A DNA stretch of 64,000 nucleotides, taken from Phyllobacterium zundukense. GTDB taxonomy: Bacteria > Pseudomonadota > Alphaproteobacteria > Rhizobiales > Rhizobiaceae. The stretch spans positions 1-64,000 of the forward strand of contig NZ_CP017942.1 of assembly GCF_002764115.1 (NCBI RefSeq), in the 5' to 3' direction. The notes under the pieces are model-generated. The model saw nothing but the letters and a program-made list of their open reading frames with translations, was not told the origin of the DNA and searched no databases. Each line of letters begins with the position of its first letter. The first letter of the stretch is position 1. A program made the position numbers and the translations under genes. Of this stretch, positions 36,490 through 45,733 are shown piece after piece.

Positions 36490-37080
36490 CTACTTCGCGA
36501 CCTTTTCGAGCAGCCTCTTGGCGGCCGCAGAAGACGACGCGGGGGTTCTGGCCGGTGGCGAGCAGGCCATCGGTCACGATGAAAACGCCCCAGTCCTCGC
36601 CCCTTTCGAACTTGCCACCCTTGGCCTTGAGTTCGTCCTCTACAAGGAACGGCACAACATCGGTGATTCCAACTCCTTCCTCCTCGCTGTTGGTAAAGCC
36701 GGTCACGCGCTTTCCTCCGACGAACGGACGGCCATCGGGTGTCTTGACGTGGCGCAGTGCCCCGGGGCCGTGGCCGCCGGGATAAAATACCGTGTCGAAA
36801 TCCTCCTGGCGGACGGAATCGAGCCGAACGGTCTGCGCCAGTTGCGTATTGGCCAACGGATCAACCTCGAAACGCCGTGTCTGATCCGTTTGGAAACTTG
36901 GCTCGTTGCTCTTCGGATCGGGCGGCTGGCCGCCCTTAGGGGAGGCGAGCGTGATCTCTGCGCCAGCGTCCTTGAATGTAGTGAGGCGTGGCCAGTTCTT
37001 CGAGCCAGAAGCCGGACTTCCGGCCGGTATTTCCCAACTGATCGCGATGTGAGTACTATCAAAACTCTTTCTTCGCAGTT
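36490..37080 (-). pseudogene. DJ-1/PfpI amidotransferase-like gene, several lesions
   Basis: Recognisable blocks are VLIVLTSRS, SGFWLEELATPHY, FKDAGAEITLASPKGGQPP, RQEDFDTVFYPGGHGP, LRHVKTPDGRPFVGGKRVTG, VPFLVEDELKAKGG and TDGLLATGQNP. They fall in three frames, so there are at least three frameshifts (near 37050, 37000 and a CCCCC run near 36560). Between PGGHGP and LRHVKTP about 35 residues are missing in frame, including the CHAP nucleophile elbow with the catalytic cysteine. The original stop lies at 36490. It cannot have activity. Confidence 0.8.
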
Positions 37081-37168
37081 GCAGCGCCGATTCCATTCAC
37101 TCTTGATGGGTTCCGCAAGGACGTTGCGATACAAATCCGACGATCGCGGAACCTCAGCAGTACTTCCT

Positions 37169-38167
37169 TCAAAGCCAGCCGCGTCGCTTGAAATAAAGAT
37201 AGGGAAGGATAGCGGACAGCACCATAAGAGCAAAGGCCCAGGGATAGCCGAGCACCCACTTCAGTTCGGGCATATAGTCGAAATTCATGCCGTAGATCGA
37301 GGCGACGAGCGTCGGCGGAAGGAAGACAACGGCGGCGACGGAAAAGATCTTGATGATCTGATTCTGCTCGAGATTGATCAAGCCGAGTGTGGCGTCCAGT
37401 AGGAAATTGATCTTGTTGGTAAGGAAGGCGGCATGGTCCGTCAGCGAGCCGACGTCGCGCTGCAGGATTTTCATCTTCTGCCGCACGTCCTTGCCGGCCT
37501 TTGTCGTGCCTTTGGCAATGGCCTGGTGATAGGAAAGCAGGCGCGTGAAGCTGACCAGGCTTTCCCGGACCATCGAGAGCATGTCGCCCTTGCGCCCAAT
37601 CTGTTCAATGACGGCATTGAGGTTGAGCGTCTTCTGGGTCGCATTGCGCACCCGGCTGCGGAACACCTTATGCGAGAATCTGTCTACGTCGCCGCCGACG
37701 CGCTCCAGGATGTCCGCCATCCTGTTGATCATCGCCTCGAGAATACCGAGCATCGCCATTTCGCCGGACGTACAGGCGGGGCCACCCGGCTTTTGGATCC
37801 TGTGGGCGAAGGTGGTAAAGGGCAGCGGTTCGGCATAGCGGACCGTCACGAGACTACCGCCTTTCAACACGAAGGTGATCGGCGTCTTGACGGGCTCTTC
37901 CGAGTCAAGCTCGCTCAAAGCGGTAACCGTCATGAACTCCGCGTCTTCTTCGTTATAGAGCCGCGCCGAGGGTTCGATTTCGTCCATTTCCGCCCGTGTC
38001 GGAATGGAAAGCGACAGACACTGCTCGACATAATTGTCTTCATTGCGGGTCGGATTGTAAAGATCGTACCAGACCGCCCCCAACTGGCATGCCGGTAGCA
38101 CCTCGCCTTCCGTGTTAATGGCGGATGACAGGATGCGGTCGTTCTCTTGCGTGTAAATGCTCAGCAT
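37169..38167 (-). CDS. corA: CorA family magnesium transporter
   Basis: 332 residues, the usual CorA length. The N-terminal soluble domain is followed by the long pore helix and the signature YGMNFDYMPEL between two C-terminal membrane helices (FSVAAVVFLPPTLVASI and WAFALMVLSAILPYLYF). CorA pentamers carry Mg2+ (and Co2+/Ni2+) into the cell. The gene is alone, facing away from kup with an intergenic gap of about 470 bases. Confidence 0.93.
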   Translation of the reverse strand: MLSIYTQENDRILSSAINTEGEVLPACQLGAVWYDLYNPTRNEDNYVEQCLSLSIPTRAEMDEIEPSARLYNEEDAEFMTVTALSELDSEEPVKTPITFVLKGGSLVTVRYAEPLPFTTFAHRIQKPGGPACTSGEMAMLGILEAMINRMADILERVGGDVDRFSHKVFRSRVRNATQKTLNLNAVIEQIGRKGDMLSMVRESLVSFTRLLSYHQAIAKGTTKAGKDVRQKMKILQRDVGSLTDHAAFLTNKINFLLDATLGLINLEQNQIIKIFSVAAVVFLPPTLVASIYGMNFDYMPELKWVLGYPWAFALMVLSAILPYLYFKRRGWL

Positions 38168-38641
38168 TCCAAACTCCTTTCGGCAGGGCTTAGGGCCAGC
38201 CGGCAGGAGCCTTGCTGATCAGGCGTCCCGCTGTGCCAGCGAGGGTGTCGTTCGACATCGACAGTCGGCGTCCATTGTCTGTATCCTTGAATTGGGTGAC
38301 GGCCTTAAGACCGTTGCCTCGGGGGGTGCTATGGGGCGATTGTGTGTCCAAGTCAATGGACGTGCGATCGAGATTTTGGCGCGGCAGCCCTGTCATATGG
38401 AGGGTCGTCAATGGCGAACGATGCAAAGTAGCCGCGGAGGAAAAGGAAGGGGCCTAAGTCGGTCCAGATAAGAGAGGACGCGTCGCCCCCTCTTTCTCGT
38501 TGAGTAGACAAGAGCACTCCGACTCAGCGCGCATAAGCAAGGCGACGCTGGACGAATTGGCGCTCTTGTGTTCAAACGGAGATCGCCACGAATGCAACTA
38601 GTGGAGCCCAGCCTGCCACTGAGAACGAACTGAGAAACAAT
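38168..38641. other. Divergent intergenic region before kup
   Basis: About 470 bases between the starts of corA and kup; no gene. The kup frame is open for about 30 codons further upstream without an ATG, GTG or TTG in frame. Confidence 0.4.
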
Positions 38642-40519
38642 TTGTCCGATCCCGATGCAGTCCACAAAGAAACCTACCCCGTCCTTGTTCTGGGAGCTTT
38701 GGGGGTTGTCTACGGCGATATCGGCACGAGTCCGATTTACGCCTTTCGCGAAGCCCTGCACGCGGCGTCCACGGATGGCTCTCTGCTAAGAGCAGATGTG
38801 CTCGGTATTGTATCCATGATCTTTTGGGCTCTGACGCTGATCGTCACGGTTAAGTATATTCTGTTTGTCCTTCGCGCCGACAATGATGGCGAAGGGGGAA
38901 TTCTTTCGCTTATGGCACTCGCCCGGGAGAGTTACAAAACACGGCCCCGCCTGATCCTTGGCATCGGCATTGTGGGCGCCGCATTATTCTATGGCGACGC
39001 CGTCATCACCCCGGCGATTTCCGTTCTGTCCGCGATTGAGGGTCTTGAAATCGTCACTCCGGCTTTCACGCCGTATGTCGTTCCCATAACCATCACCATA
39101 TTGTTGGCCCTCTTCTCGGTGCAGCGCTACGGCACAGCCCGCATGGCCTTCTTTTTTGGGCCAATTACCTTGGCATGGTTTCTTGCGCTCGGTTTCTTCG
39201 GACTGTGGCATGTGTTCGACGATCTCAGTGTTCTTGCAGCCGTAAACCCGCACTACGGATTCGACTATATCGTCCGCAACCAAGGCACGGCCTTCGCCAC
39301 GATCGGTACGGTGTTTCTTGCCGTAACCGGAGCGGAAGCTCTCTATGCTGACCTTGGTCATTTCGGCCGACGGCCGATTTCGACGGCATGGATGTGGATC
39401 GTGTTTCCCTGTCTGCTCCTGAATTATTTCGGCCAGGGCGCCTTCGTGCTCGCCCATGGTGAAGCGGCGAAAAATCCTTTCTTCGAAATGTTTCCGCCGT
39501 GGGCCTTGTTGCCTATGGTGATTTTGGCAACCGCCGCGACGGTCATTGCCAGTCAAGCCGTCATATCGGGGGCTTACTCGCTCTCGCGGCAGGCGGTGCA
39601 GCTCAATCTTCTGCCAAGGCTCCACATCGCACATACATCAGAAAAACAATCCGGACAGGTTTACCTGCCTCGCATCAACTTTCTCCTTGGGCTTGTAGTC
39701 GTCCTGTTGGTTCTCGGGTTCGAGCGCTCCACCAATTTGGCAGCTGCTTACGGCATCGCGGTGACGGGCAATATGCTGGTCACGACGACACTGCTATTCA
39801 TCGTCATGACCCGCATCTGGCAATGGCGATTCTGGGTGGCGGCTTTCACCACAGCCTGTTTCCTCATCATCGACATCACCTTCGTCGGAGCGAACCTCAT
39901 CAAGGTCATCGACGGCGGATGGGCGTCACTTCTCATCGCCATCCTGATCGTGCTGATCATGTCGACTTGGGTGAAAGGCAGCCGCCAGCTACAAAAGAAG
40001 ATCGGGCAAGGCGACGTGCCGCTTGAGCTGATTTCGACCAAATTGGCACAGAGTCCCCCAACAATCGTACCCGGCACTGCGGTTTTCCTGACAGGTAACC
40101 CGAAAAGCACGCCCGTTGCGCTGATGCACAGTTTGAAACACTACAAGGTATTGCACGAACGCAATGTGATACTCAACGTGGTCACTGCCCCCTCGCCCGT
40201 CGTCAGGAAAAGCGACCGAATGCGCATTGAACCGATTGACGATCGCTTCATGCAGATCACCCTTACCTTCGGCTACATGGAAAGACCGAATGTCCCTCGA
40301 ACCTTGGCGATCTTCAAAGCAGCGGGTTGGAAATTCGACATCATGACGACCTCGTTCTTCCTGTCCCGTCGTTCGTTGAGAGCGTCCCCCCGTTCCGACA
40401 TGCCCTTTTGGCAGGACAAGCTGTTCATCGCCCTCGCGCGCTCGGCAAGCGACGCCACCGAATATTTCCAGATCCCCACAGGACGTGTGGTGGAGATTGG
40501 CACCCAGGTCACTATTTGA
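38642..40519 (+). CDS. kup: Kup potassium transporter
   Basis: 625 residues, typical of KUP/HAK/KT proton-coupled K+ uptake. The N-terminal signature GVVYGDIGTSPIYAFREAL is perfect, followed by about 12 membrane helices (ALFYGDAVITPAISVLSAIE) and a cytoplasmic C-terminal domain (TFGYMERPNVPRTL). It starts with TTG, which may be downstream of the true start; the frame upstream has no better codon. It imports K+ at low affinity. Confidence 0.93.
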   Translation: MSDPDAVHKETYPVLVLGALGVVYGDIGTSPIYAFREALHAASTDGSLLRADVLGIVSMIFWALTLIVTVKYILFVLRADNDGEGGILSLMALARESYKTRPRLILGIGIVGAALFYGDAVITPAISVLSAIEGLEIVTPAFTPYVVPITITILLALFSVQRYGTARMAFFFGPITLAWFLALGFFGLWHVFDDLSVLAAVNPHYGFDYIVRNQGTAFATIGTVFLAVTGAEALYADLGHFGRRPISTAWMWIVFPCLLLNYFGQGAFVLAHGEAAKNPFFEMFPPWALLPMVILATAATVIASQAVISGAYSLSRQAVQLNLLPRLHIAHTSEKQSGQVYLPRINFLLGLVVVLLVLGFERSTNLAAAYGIAVTGNMLVTTTLLFIVMTRIWQWRFWVAAFTTACFLIIDITFVGANLIKVIDGGWASLLIAILIVLIMSTWVKGSRQLQKKIGQGDVPLELISTKLAQSPPTIVPGTAVFLTGNPKSTPVALMHSLKHYKVLHERNVILNVVTAPSPVVRKSDRMRIEPIDDRFMQITLTFGYMERPNVPRTLAIFKAAGWKFDIMTTSFFLSRRSLRASPRSDMPFWQDKLFIALARSASDATEYFQIPTGRVVEIGTQVTI

Positions 40520-40603
40520 TCGGACGGCACGCTCTTGTAGCTAGGTTGAGGCGGTGATGTCAGGTTAAATTTTCAGGTCAAGAGGATGGTCGCCCTGTTG
40601 ATT

Positions 40604-40741
40604 TCAGGCGAGTGCTTCTGCCATGGCTTTCCACTCTGCCATGGCATTCAGGCGGTGGAGATAAATCTGGCATGCCGAACGTTGTGAGTGGGGTGGAACG
40701 AAGAGGTTGCGGACGGTAGAGAAGATCGAGATAAACCGCTG
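40604..40741 (-). pseudogene. IS6-family transposase C-terminal remnant
   Basis: Reads FISIFSTVRNLFVPPHSQRS and then IYLHRLNAMAEWKAM before a stop, which matches the last residues of IS6-family transposases. About 45 codons remain. The rest is missing and the junction lies inside the GNAT gene. Confidence 0.75.
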
Positions 40742-40948
40742 CAAGCTCCGGCGTAGCCGTCGGTGCAAAAGGCAGTTCCGTTAGAGAACGCGCTGCTCCC
40801 GAACGCCCGGATCATTCGCGGCATCGCCGCAACGTACTGGTGTGCATGCGGCCAGGTCCATCGCGCCATGGGCAAACGCCAGCATGACCGTTTCGACCGC
40901 CAGATCTTCCTCGGCCGCGGCCATAACTCTCACGGTCTGCGATTTCAC
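40742..40948 (-). pseudogene. GNAT acetyltransferase 5' fragment
   Basis: GTG 40948 follows AGGAGG. The frame reads KSQTVRVMAAAEEDLAVETV, and after a one-base shift at the CCATGGCGCG stretch continues as MARWTWPHAHQYVAAMPRM and GTAFCTDGYAGA. This is the N-terminal part of a common GNAT family with a substrate-side WTWPH motif; after GYAG the IS6 remnant begins, so the acetyl-CoA-binding half is lost. Confidence 0.75.
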
Positions 40949-41463
40949 ATTGCCCTCCTGAGTAGGTGGTCCGACGCGGCGACCGCGCCCGTTCTCAGCT
41001 ATGCATCGTAACCCGGATGATGGAGGAGCGATACCAGTTGCTGCTGGTTCACAGGTAATGCAACTGAAGTCGCCCGCTTGGGAGTGACCGCCTAGATGGG
41101 GTAACAATTACAGATCAGAACAAATTCCCGGTGCTGACGCGTGACGTGTTTAAATGCCCGGTTTCAGGAGCTGACAGAAGTCGTTAGAATGTCTGTTCAA
41201 GGTCGATACGGAATGGCCGCTTCTGATCGATGTCATTCCGTAGGCTGCCCGTCCGCTCTCGTCCCCAGTTCGGTCATTCAAGTACAACAGCTCAATGATT
41301 GCTCTAGGACCCACTTTAACTCCCCCTCGCCTTGAAGGGAACTGAACTGCAGACCCACTCAATGCAGTTCTCTTACGTGCGGTTCCAGACGAGACGTTAT
41401 GCGATTTTGGGAGCACATAACGGGAATGGATCGTGCAAGAAGGTAGATCTTGGAGGCACACCG

Positions 41464-41509
41464 CTTCCGCAGTTTGTAACGGCTTGCCAGCCGTCACAAA
41501 CTGCGGAAG
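41464..41509. repeat. Long near-perfect hairpin
   Basis: Arms CTTCCGCAGTTTGTAACGGC and the complement of GCCGTCACAAACTGCGGAAG pair over 20 bases with one mismatch, with loop TTGCCA. No T-run follows, so it is not an ordinary terminator. It lies 240 bases from the nearest gene end. A smaller inverted repeat (GAACTGCA/TGCAGTTC) lies at about 41340-41370. Confidence 0.7.
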
Positions 41510-41749
41510 TCCAATGTAGCGCTGGCTTTACACACATTGGCCCCGCCAGGGCACTGCAGGCCTCGAACTGTCCCGTCCGAGCGGTCCACGAAAAAAGGAA
41601 GTGCCAACCAATACGGGTACGACCTCTACCCGATGGCGGTACTGAACCAATTGTAGAATGTCTACATTTGCTTCCGACGTACCAAAATGGCAGTCAGCTC
41701 GAGGTTACGCATTCGATGCTGATTCACACATACCTTGCCAGACTCGAAC

Positions 41750-42649
41750 TCACCTTTCGGACCAGGTACCAATTAGCATATTGAGGAATCGCTCTGCAGC
41801 CGGCGACAAGGTCCCTCCGCGACGCCTCACCACGCCTATTGTTCTTGAAATTGCCGGATTGCGTATCGGGCGGCTAATGAGAAAAGGGTGTTCCCCTTGG
41901 GGCGTTGCCATCTGCGGCAGCACAGATATGCCGAGCCCAGCTTCGACAAGACCGAGGGACGTCGAAAGGTGCGTTACTTCATAGAACCATCGAAGCTTAA
42001 TGCTGGACTTCGCCAAAGCAGCATCGAGAAGTGTGCGGTTCGCACTTGACCGGTGAACCGTGATCAAATGGTAAGGTTCCAGGTCAGCCCACCCCACTTC
42101 CGCTTTCTCCGCAAGCGGATGATCTTTCCGCGCCGCGAGAACGAACGGATCTTCGACAAGACGCTCGAACGTCAAATCCGGATCGGACGTACCCATGATG
42201 TTGATGCCGAACTCCACCTCACCCCGCGCAACGGCCTGCAAGCCGTCGGTCGCAGGTAAATCAAGGATACGGAAGCGGATATTGGGATGTTCTTCATTGA
42301 ACTGCCGGATGACCGTCGGCAGGAAGTAAAACGCAGCGGTCGGAAGGCAGGCAATCGTGACCAGACCGCCCCGATTGACGCCGACATCGCGGACAGCGAA
42401 CAGCGAACCGTCGAATTCTTCCAACATGCGGCGAACGAGTGGAAGTAATTCCGTCCCCAATGCTGTCAAAGAGACGTGCCGTGTCGTCCGCTCTAGCAAC
42501 GGAGCGCCGATTGCCATTTCCAGCTTCTGGATGCGCCGACTGAGCGCGGGCTGAGAGAGATTGAGCGCCTCGGCAGCCCGATGAAAACTCACCAGTTCCA
42601 CGACACCCAGAAAGGCTCGCAGGTCAAGTATCTCACAATTGATGTTCAT
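41750..42649 (-). CDS. LysR family regulator of GalD locus
   Basis: 299 residues with a helix-turn-helix (LDLRAFLGVVELVSFHRAAE, ALNLSQPALSRRIQKLEMAI) and effector domain (GLVTIACLPTAAFYFLPTVI). It faces the tautomerase gene across about 110 bases. That gap has a palindrome at 42717-42732. It most likely activates the tautomerase/ABC operon in response to its substrate. Confidence 0.9.
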   Translation of the reverse strand: MNINCEILDLRAFLGVVELVSFHRAAEALNLSQPALSRRIQKLEMAIGAPLLERTTRHVSLTALGTELLPLVRRMLEEFDGSLFAVRDVGVNRGGLVTIACLPTAAFYFLPTVIRQFNEEHPNIRFRILDLPATDGLQAVARGEVEFGINIMGTSDPDLTFERLVEDPFVLAARKDHPLAEKAEVGWADLEPYHLITVHRSSANRTLLDAALAKSSIKLRWFYEVTHLSTSLGLVEAGLGISVLPQMATPQGEHPFLISRPIRNPAISRTIGVVRRRGGTLSPAAERFLNMLIGTWSER

Positions 42650-42716
42650 AACACATCAATCCTCCGAATCTTCGCATTTCACATATCAATCACTTTACCG
42701 CAAAGTGCAAGAAATC

Positions 42717-42732
42717 GACAGATTGATCTGTC
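42717..42732. promoter_or_regulatory. Palindrome between LysR and tautomerase genes
   Basis: GACAGAT-TG-ATCTGTC, 7-base arms with a 2-base spacer, 29 bases before the tautomerase ATG. A candidate LysR operator. Confidence 0.5.
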
Positions 42733-42760
42733 AGGCGCATGAATAAAAGAGCGGCAAATC

Positions 42761-43843
42761 ATGAATGACCTCATTCGTATACCCTGTGTCTTGATGAGAG
42801 GTGGTACGTCCAAAGGCCCGTTTTTCCTGGCGTCGGACCTCCCTTCAGATCCGCGCCAGCGCAACCAGATTCTGTTATCCATAATGGGTTCCGGTCATCC
42901 GCTACAAATCGACGGCATCGGCGGTGGCAATCCCGTCACGAGCAAAGTTGCCATTGTTGGACCGGCGACTGTATTGGGGGCGGATGTCGATTATCTCTTT
43001 GCCCAGGTGCGCATCGATCAGCAAATGGTCGACACATCGCCCAATTGCGGCAACATGCTCGCCGCTGTCGGTCCCTTCGCTATCGAAGCCGGCCTCGTCA
43101 AGGTAACGGGACCGGTGACGCGGGTGCGGATATACAATGTGAATACGGGCAAGCTTATCGAGGCGGAGGTTCCAACGCCAGAGGGCCAGGTCGCCTATCT
43201 TGGCGATGCCTCGATTGACGGCGTTCCCGGCCACGCCGCGCCGATCGCCTTGACATTCATGGATGCCGCCGGTGCTCGTACTGGCAGGCTCTTCCCCACC
43301 GGACAGCCTCGCGAGACGATCGACGGCATAGAGGTGACCTGTATCGATTGCGCCATGCCAATGATGATCCTTGAGGCCGGGGCCATCGGGGCAAGCGGTT
43401 ATGAAACGGCGACGGAGCTCAATGCAAACAGTGCTCTCCTCGAGCGGCTGGAAAAATTGAGGCTGCAGGCGGGCCAGCGTATGGGTATGGGCGACGTAAC
43501 CACACAGGTTGCCCCGAAACCGGTACTGATCTCGAAGCCAAAAGCCGGCGGCGATCTGAATGTGCGCTATTTCATGCCGCATCAGTGCCATCCCTCTCTC
43601 GCCACGACAGGGGCCGTCGGTATTGCTACGGCCTGCATCACTGACAACACCGTTGCGTCCAGACTCATCGGCGGACGCAAGCCCCCCGTCGTTCTCGTTC
43701 TCGAACATCCAAGCGGACGCTTGGAGGTAAAGTTGGACTCCCGAGACGGCAAGACATGCGCAGGCATACTGCGTACAGCCCGCCGTCTGTTCGAGGGCCA
43801 GGTCTTTGCAAAACCTATCGCGCAAATGGTTTGCGCGGCATAA
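42761..43843 (+). CDS. PrpF/GalD-type 4-oxalomesaconate tautomerase family protein
   Basis: 360 residues with the PrpF fold, a duplicated diaminopimelate-epimerase-like domain: IPCVLMRGGTSKGPFFLASD, QIDGIGGGNPVTSKVAIVG, TSPNCGNMLAAVG and HQCHPSLATTGAVGIATAC. PrpF homologues include 2-methylaconitate isomerase and GalD, which shifts keto-enol forms of 4-oxalomesaconate in gallate breakdown. The length fits GalD. It heads an operon with a NitT/TauT-type importer, so a tricarboxylate or aromatic-derived acid is a likely substrate. Confidence 0.8.
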   Translation: MNDLIRIPCVLMRGGTSKGPFFLASDLPSDPRQRNQILLSIMGSGHPLQIDGIGGGNPVTSKVAIVGPATVLGADVDYLFAQVRIDQQMVDTSPNCGNMLAAVGPFAIEAGLVKVTGPVTRVRIYNVNTGKLIEAEVPTPEGQVAYLGDASIDGVPGHAAPIALTFMDAAGARTGRLFPTGQPRETIDGIEVTCIDCAMPMMILEAGAIGASGYETATELNANSALLERLEKLRLQAGQRMGMGDVTTQVAPKPVLISKPKAGGDLNVRYFMPHQCHPSLATTGAVGIATACITDNTVASRLIGGRKPPVVLVLEHPSGRLEVKLDSRDGKTCAGILRTARRLFEGQVFAKPIAQMVCAA

Positions 43844-43890
43844 TCAGAAGCGGTTGCCGGGAGGGCGCCGCACATCAGGGAGGAAATTCC

Positions 43891-44892
43891 ATGCGTAAAC
43901 TAATGCTCGCTCTCGCGGCTACTGTCGTATTCGCCGGATCGGCCTTTGCGGATCCCGTCAGAATCAGCGTCGGCTCTTACAATCTGAACAATTTGCCGTT
44001 CCCCGTAGCATCGGGCCTTGGTCTCTATGAAAAGGAAGGGCTCGAAGTCACCGTCGAGAATTTCGCCTCGGGCGGATCCAAGACCTTGCAGGCGCTTGTG
44101 GCAGGCTCCACAGACATAGCCGTCGGCTTCTACGATCATACGATCCAGATGCAGGCTCAAAGGAAGGACGTCGTGGGTATTGTGTTACTAGCGCGCAATT
44201 CCGGTCTTGTACTTGCAGGCGGCAAGAACTCAACATTTGACCCGGCAAAGCCTGAGACCATCAAGGGCGCGAAAATCGGCATTACCGCCCCGGGCTCCTC
44301 ATCAGATTTCTTCGTTCGTTATTATTTGCAGCGCCACAAGCTTTCTGCGGATGATGTTTCGCTGATCGGCGTCGGCTCCGGTTCGGCGGCGGTTGCCGCC
44401 CTCGAACAGGGAAAAGTTGATCTGCTGGTCAATTATGATCCCGCCGCCACATTCATCGAGGCCAAGGGCGTTGGCAAGATCCTGATTGATGCGCGCAGCG
44501 ATGCCGGCGCAAAGGAGATTTACGGCGGCATCTATCCGACCTCAGTTCTCTATGCCACGCAAGCCTATATTGATGAGCATCCGCAAACGATCCAGAAGGT
44601 CGTCAACGCGACAGTTGAGGCACTGGAATGGATGAACAGCAGTTCACCTGAGGAGATTGTTCAAAAACTACCCGAAGCCTTCATATCTGGTGACCGCGAA
44701 ACTTACGTGAAGGCTGTCGCGAATGCCAAGCCGATCTTCTCCGTGGATGGGCGCTTCAACGAAGCCGAGGTTCAAACCCCGCTCGCTGTTCTGAGGAGTT
44801 TCAACGACAAGGTTGCCGCAACGGAAATCGATCTGAAGAAAACATACACCAATGCTTTCGTCGACAAAGCGCCGCGCAAAAGCACGAACTGA
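43891..44892 (+). CDS. NitT/TauT-type ABC transporter substrate-binding protein
   Basis: 333 residues with signal peptide MRKLMLALAATVVFAGSAFA. The mature protein has the two-lobe SBP layout of the SsuA/NMT1 group (YEKEGLEVTVENFASGGSKT, AGSTDIAVGFYDHT, GITAPGSSSDFFVRYYL). It captures an organic anion in the periplasm. It lies 47 bases after the tautomerase gene and is followed by the ATPase after a GAGGAGG site. The start was set at the signal-peptide ATG. Confidence 0.9.
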   Translation: MRKLMLALAATVVFAGSAFADPVRISVGSYNLNNLPFPVASGLGLYEKEGLEVTVENFASGGSKTLQALVAGSTDIAVGFYDHTIQMQAQRKDVVGIVLLARNSGLVLAGGKNSTFDPAKPETIKGAKIGITAPGSSSDFFVRYYLQRHKLSADDVSLIGVGSGSAAVAALEQGKVDLLVNYDPAATFIEAKGVGKILIDARSDAGAKEIYGGIYPTSVLYATQAYIDEHPQTIQKVVNATVEALEWMNSSSPEEIVQKLPEAFISGDRETYVKAVANAKPIFSVDGRFNEAEVQTPLAVLRSFNDKVAATEIDLKKTYTNAFVDKAPRKSTN

Positions 44893-44902
44893 GGAGGAGG
44901 CC

Positions 44903-45733
44903 ATGGCTCTGGCAGTGGTAAAACCGGTGGTGGAGGAAACCGCCCCGCAACAAAAGAAGGCGATGGTTTCCATCGACTCCGTGACAATGTCCTTCGGAAC
45001 TTTTGTTGCGGTAGAGGGCGTCAATCTGACGGTGGCGGATGGAGAATTCCTTGCCATTGTCGGGCCGACGGGATGCGGCAAGAGTACGATACTGAACGCA
45101 ATTGCCGGGCTTCTTAAACCGACCAGCGGCAGCGTCTCGATCGATGGCAATCGCGTCTCTGGTATTCAGAATGATATCGGTTACCTATTCCAACAGGATG
45201 CGCTGTTGCCGTGGAAAACGGCTATCGAGAATGTTGAACTTGGCCTGCTGTTTCGGGGCGTAAGCACATTGGAACGTCGTGAACGATCGATGGCGTGGCT
45301 CGCCAAAGTGGGTCTCAAGGGATTCGAACAGCGATACCCCCATCAGCTTTCAGGCGGTCAGCGAAAGCGTGTCCAGATGGCCCAGGCATTGATCAGCGGT
45401 CCAAAGGTCATTTTGATGGATGAACCGTTTTCGGCACTCGATATCCATACTCGCCATCTGATGCAGAACGAGCTTTTGCGCTTATGGCAGGAGGAACGCA
45501 GGGCCGTGGTCATGATTACGCATGATCTGGAGGAAGCGATTGCCCTCGGCGACCGGGTGGCTGTGTTGGCTGCCGGACCGCGCAGCCGGGTTATCAACAG
45601 CTTCCCCGTCGATCTTGAGCGTCCCCGCGACGTCGCCGAAATCAAACTGGATCCGCGCTTCATGGATCTATATCGCAATATCTGGGCGTCGCTGCGCGGC
45701 GAAGTGGAGAAGAGCTATGAACGTCGCGACTGA
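44903..45733 (+). CDS. NitT/TauT-type ABC transporter ATPase
   Basis: 276 residues with all ATPase motifs: Walker A GPTGCGKST, signature LSGGQRKRV, Walker B VILMDEPFSAL and the H-loop in MITHDLEEAIAL. It energises the neighbouring permease. GAGGAGG lies just upstream of ATG 44903; the open frame starts at 44852. Confidence 0.93.
   Translation: MALAVVKPVVEETAPQQKKAMVSIDSVTMSFGTFVAVEGVNLTVADGEFLAIVGPTGCGKSTILNAIAGLLKPTSGSVSIDGNRVSGIQNDIGYLFQQDALLPWKTAIENVELGLLFRGVSTLERRERSMAWLAKVGLKGFEQRYPHQLSGGQRKRVQMAQALISGPKVILMDEPFSALDIHTRHLMQNELLRLWQEERRAVVMITHDLEEAIALGDRVAVLAAGPRSRVINSFPVDLERPRDVAEIKLDPRFMDLYRNIWASLRGEVEKSYERRD

Larger units (their letters stand above)
40520..41749. other. Intergenic with GNAT/IS6 debris and strong hairpin
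   Basis: About 1.2 kb with no intact gene: an IS6 transposase tail (40604-40741), the 5' part of a GNAT gene (40742-40948) and a 20-base-pair hairpin at 41464. Large frames at 41332..41784 and 41150..41497 have no recognisable content. Confidence 0.45.

Noticed and set aside
36437..37402. Plus-strand frame of 321 codons
   Set aside because: Shadow of the DJ-1/PfpI pseudogene and of the end of corA on the minus strand.
41332..41784. 150-codon plus-strand frame
   Set aside because: It runs through the strong hairpin and into the antisense of the LysR gene; composition is not protein-like.
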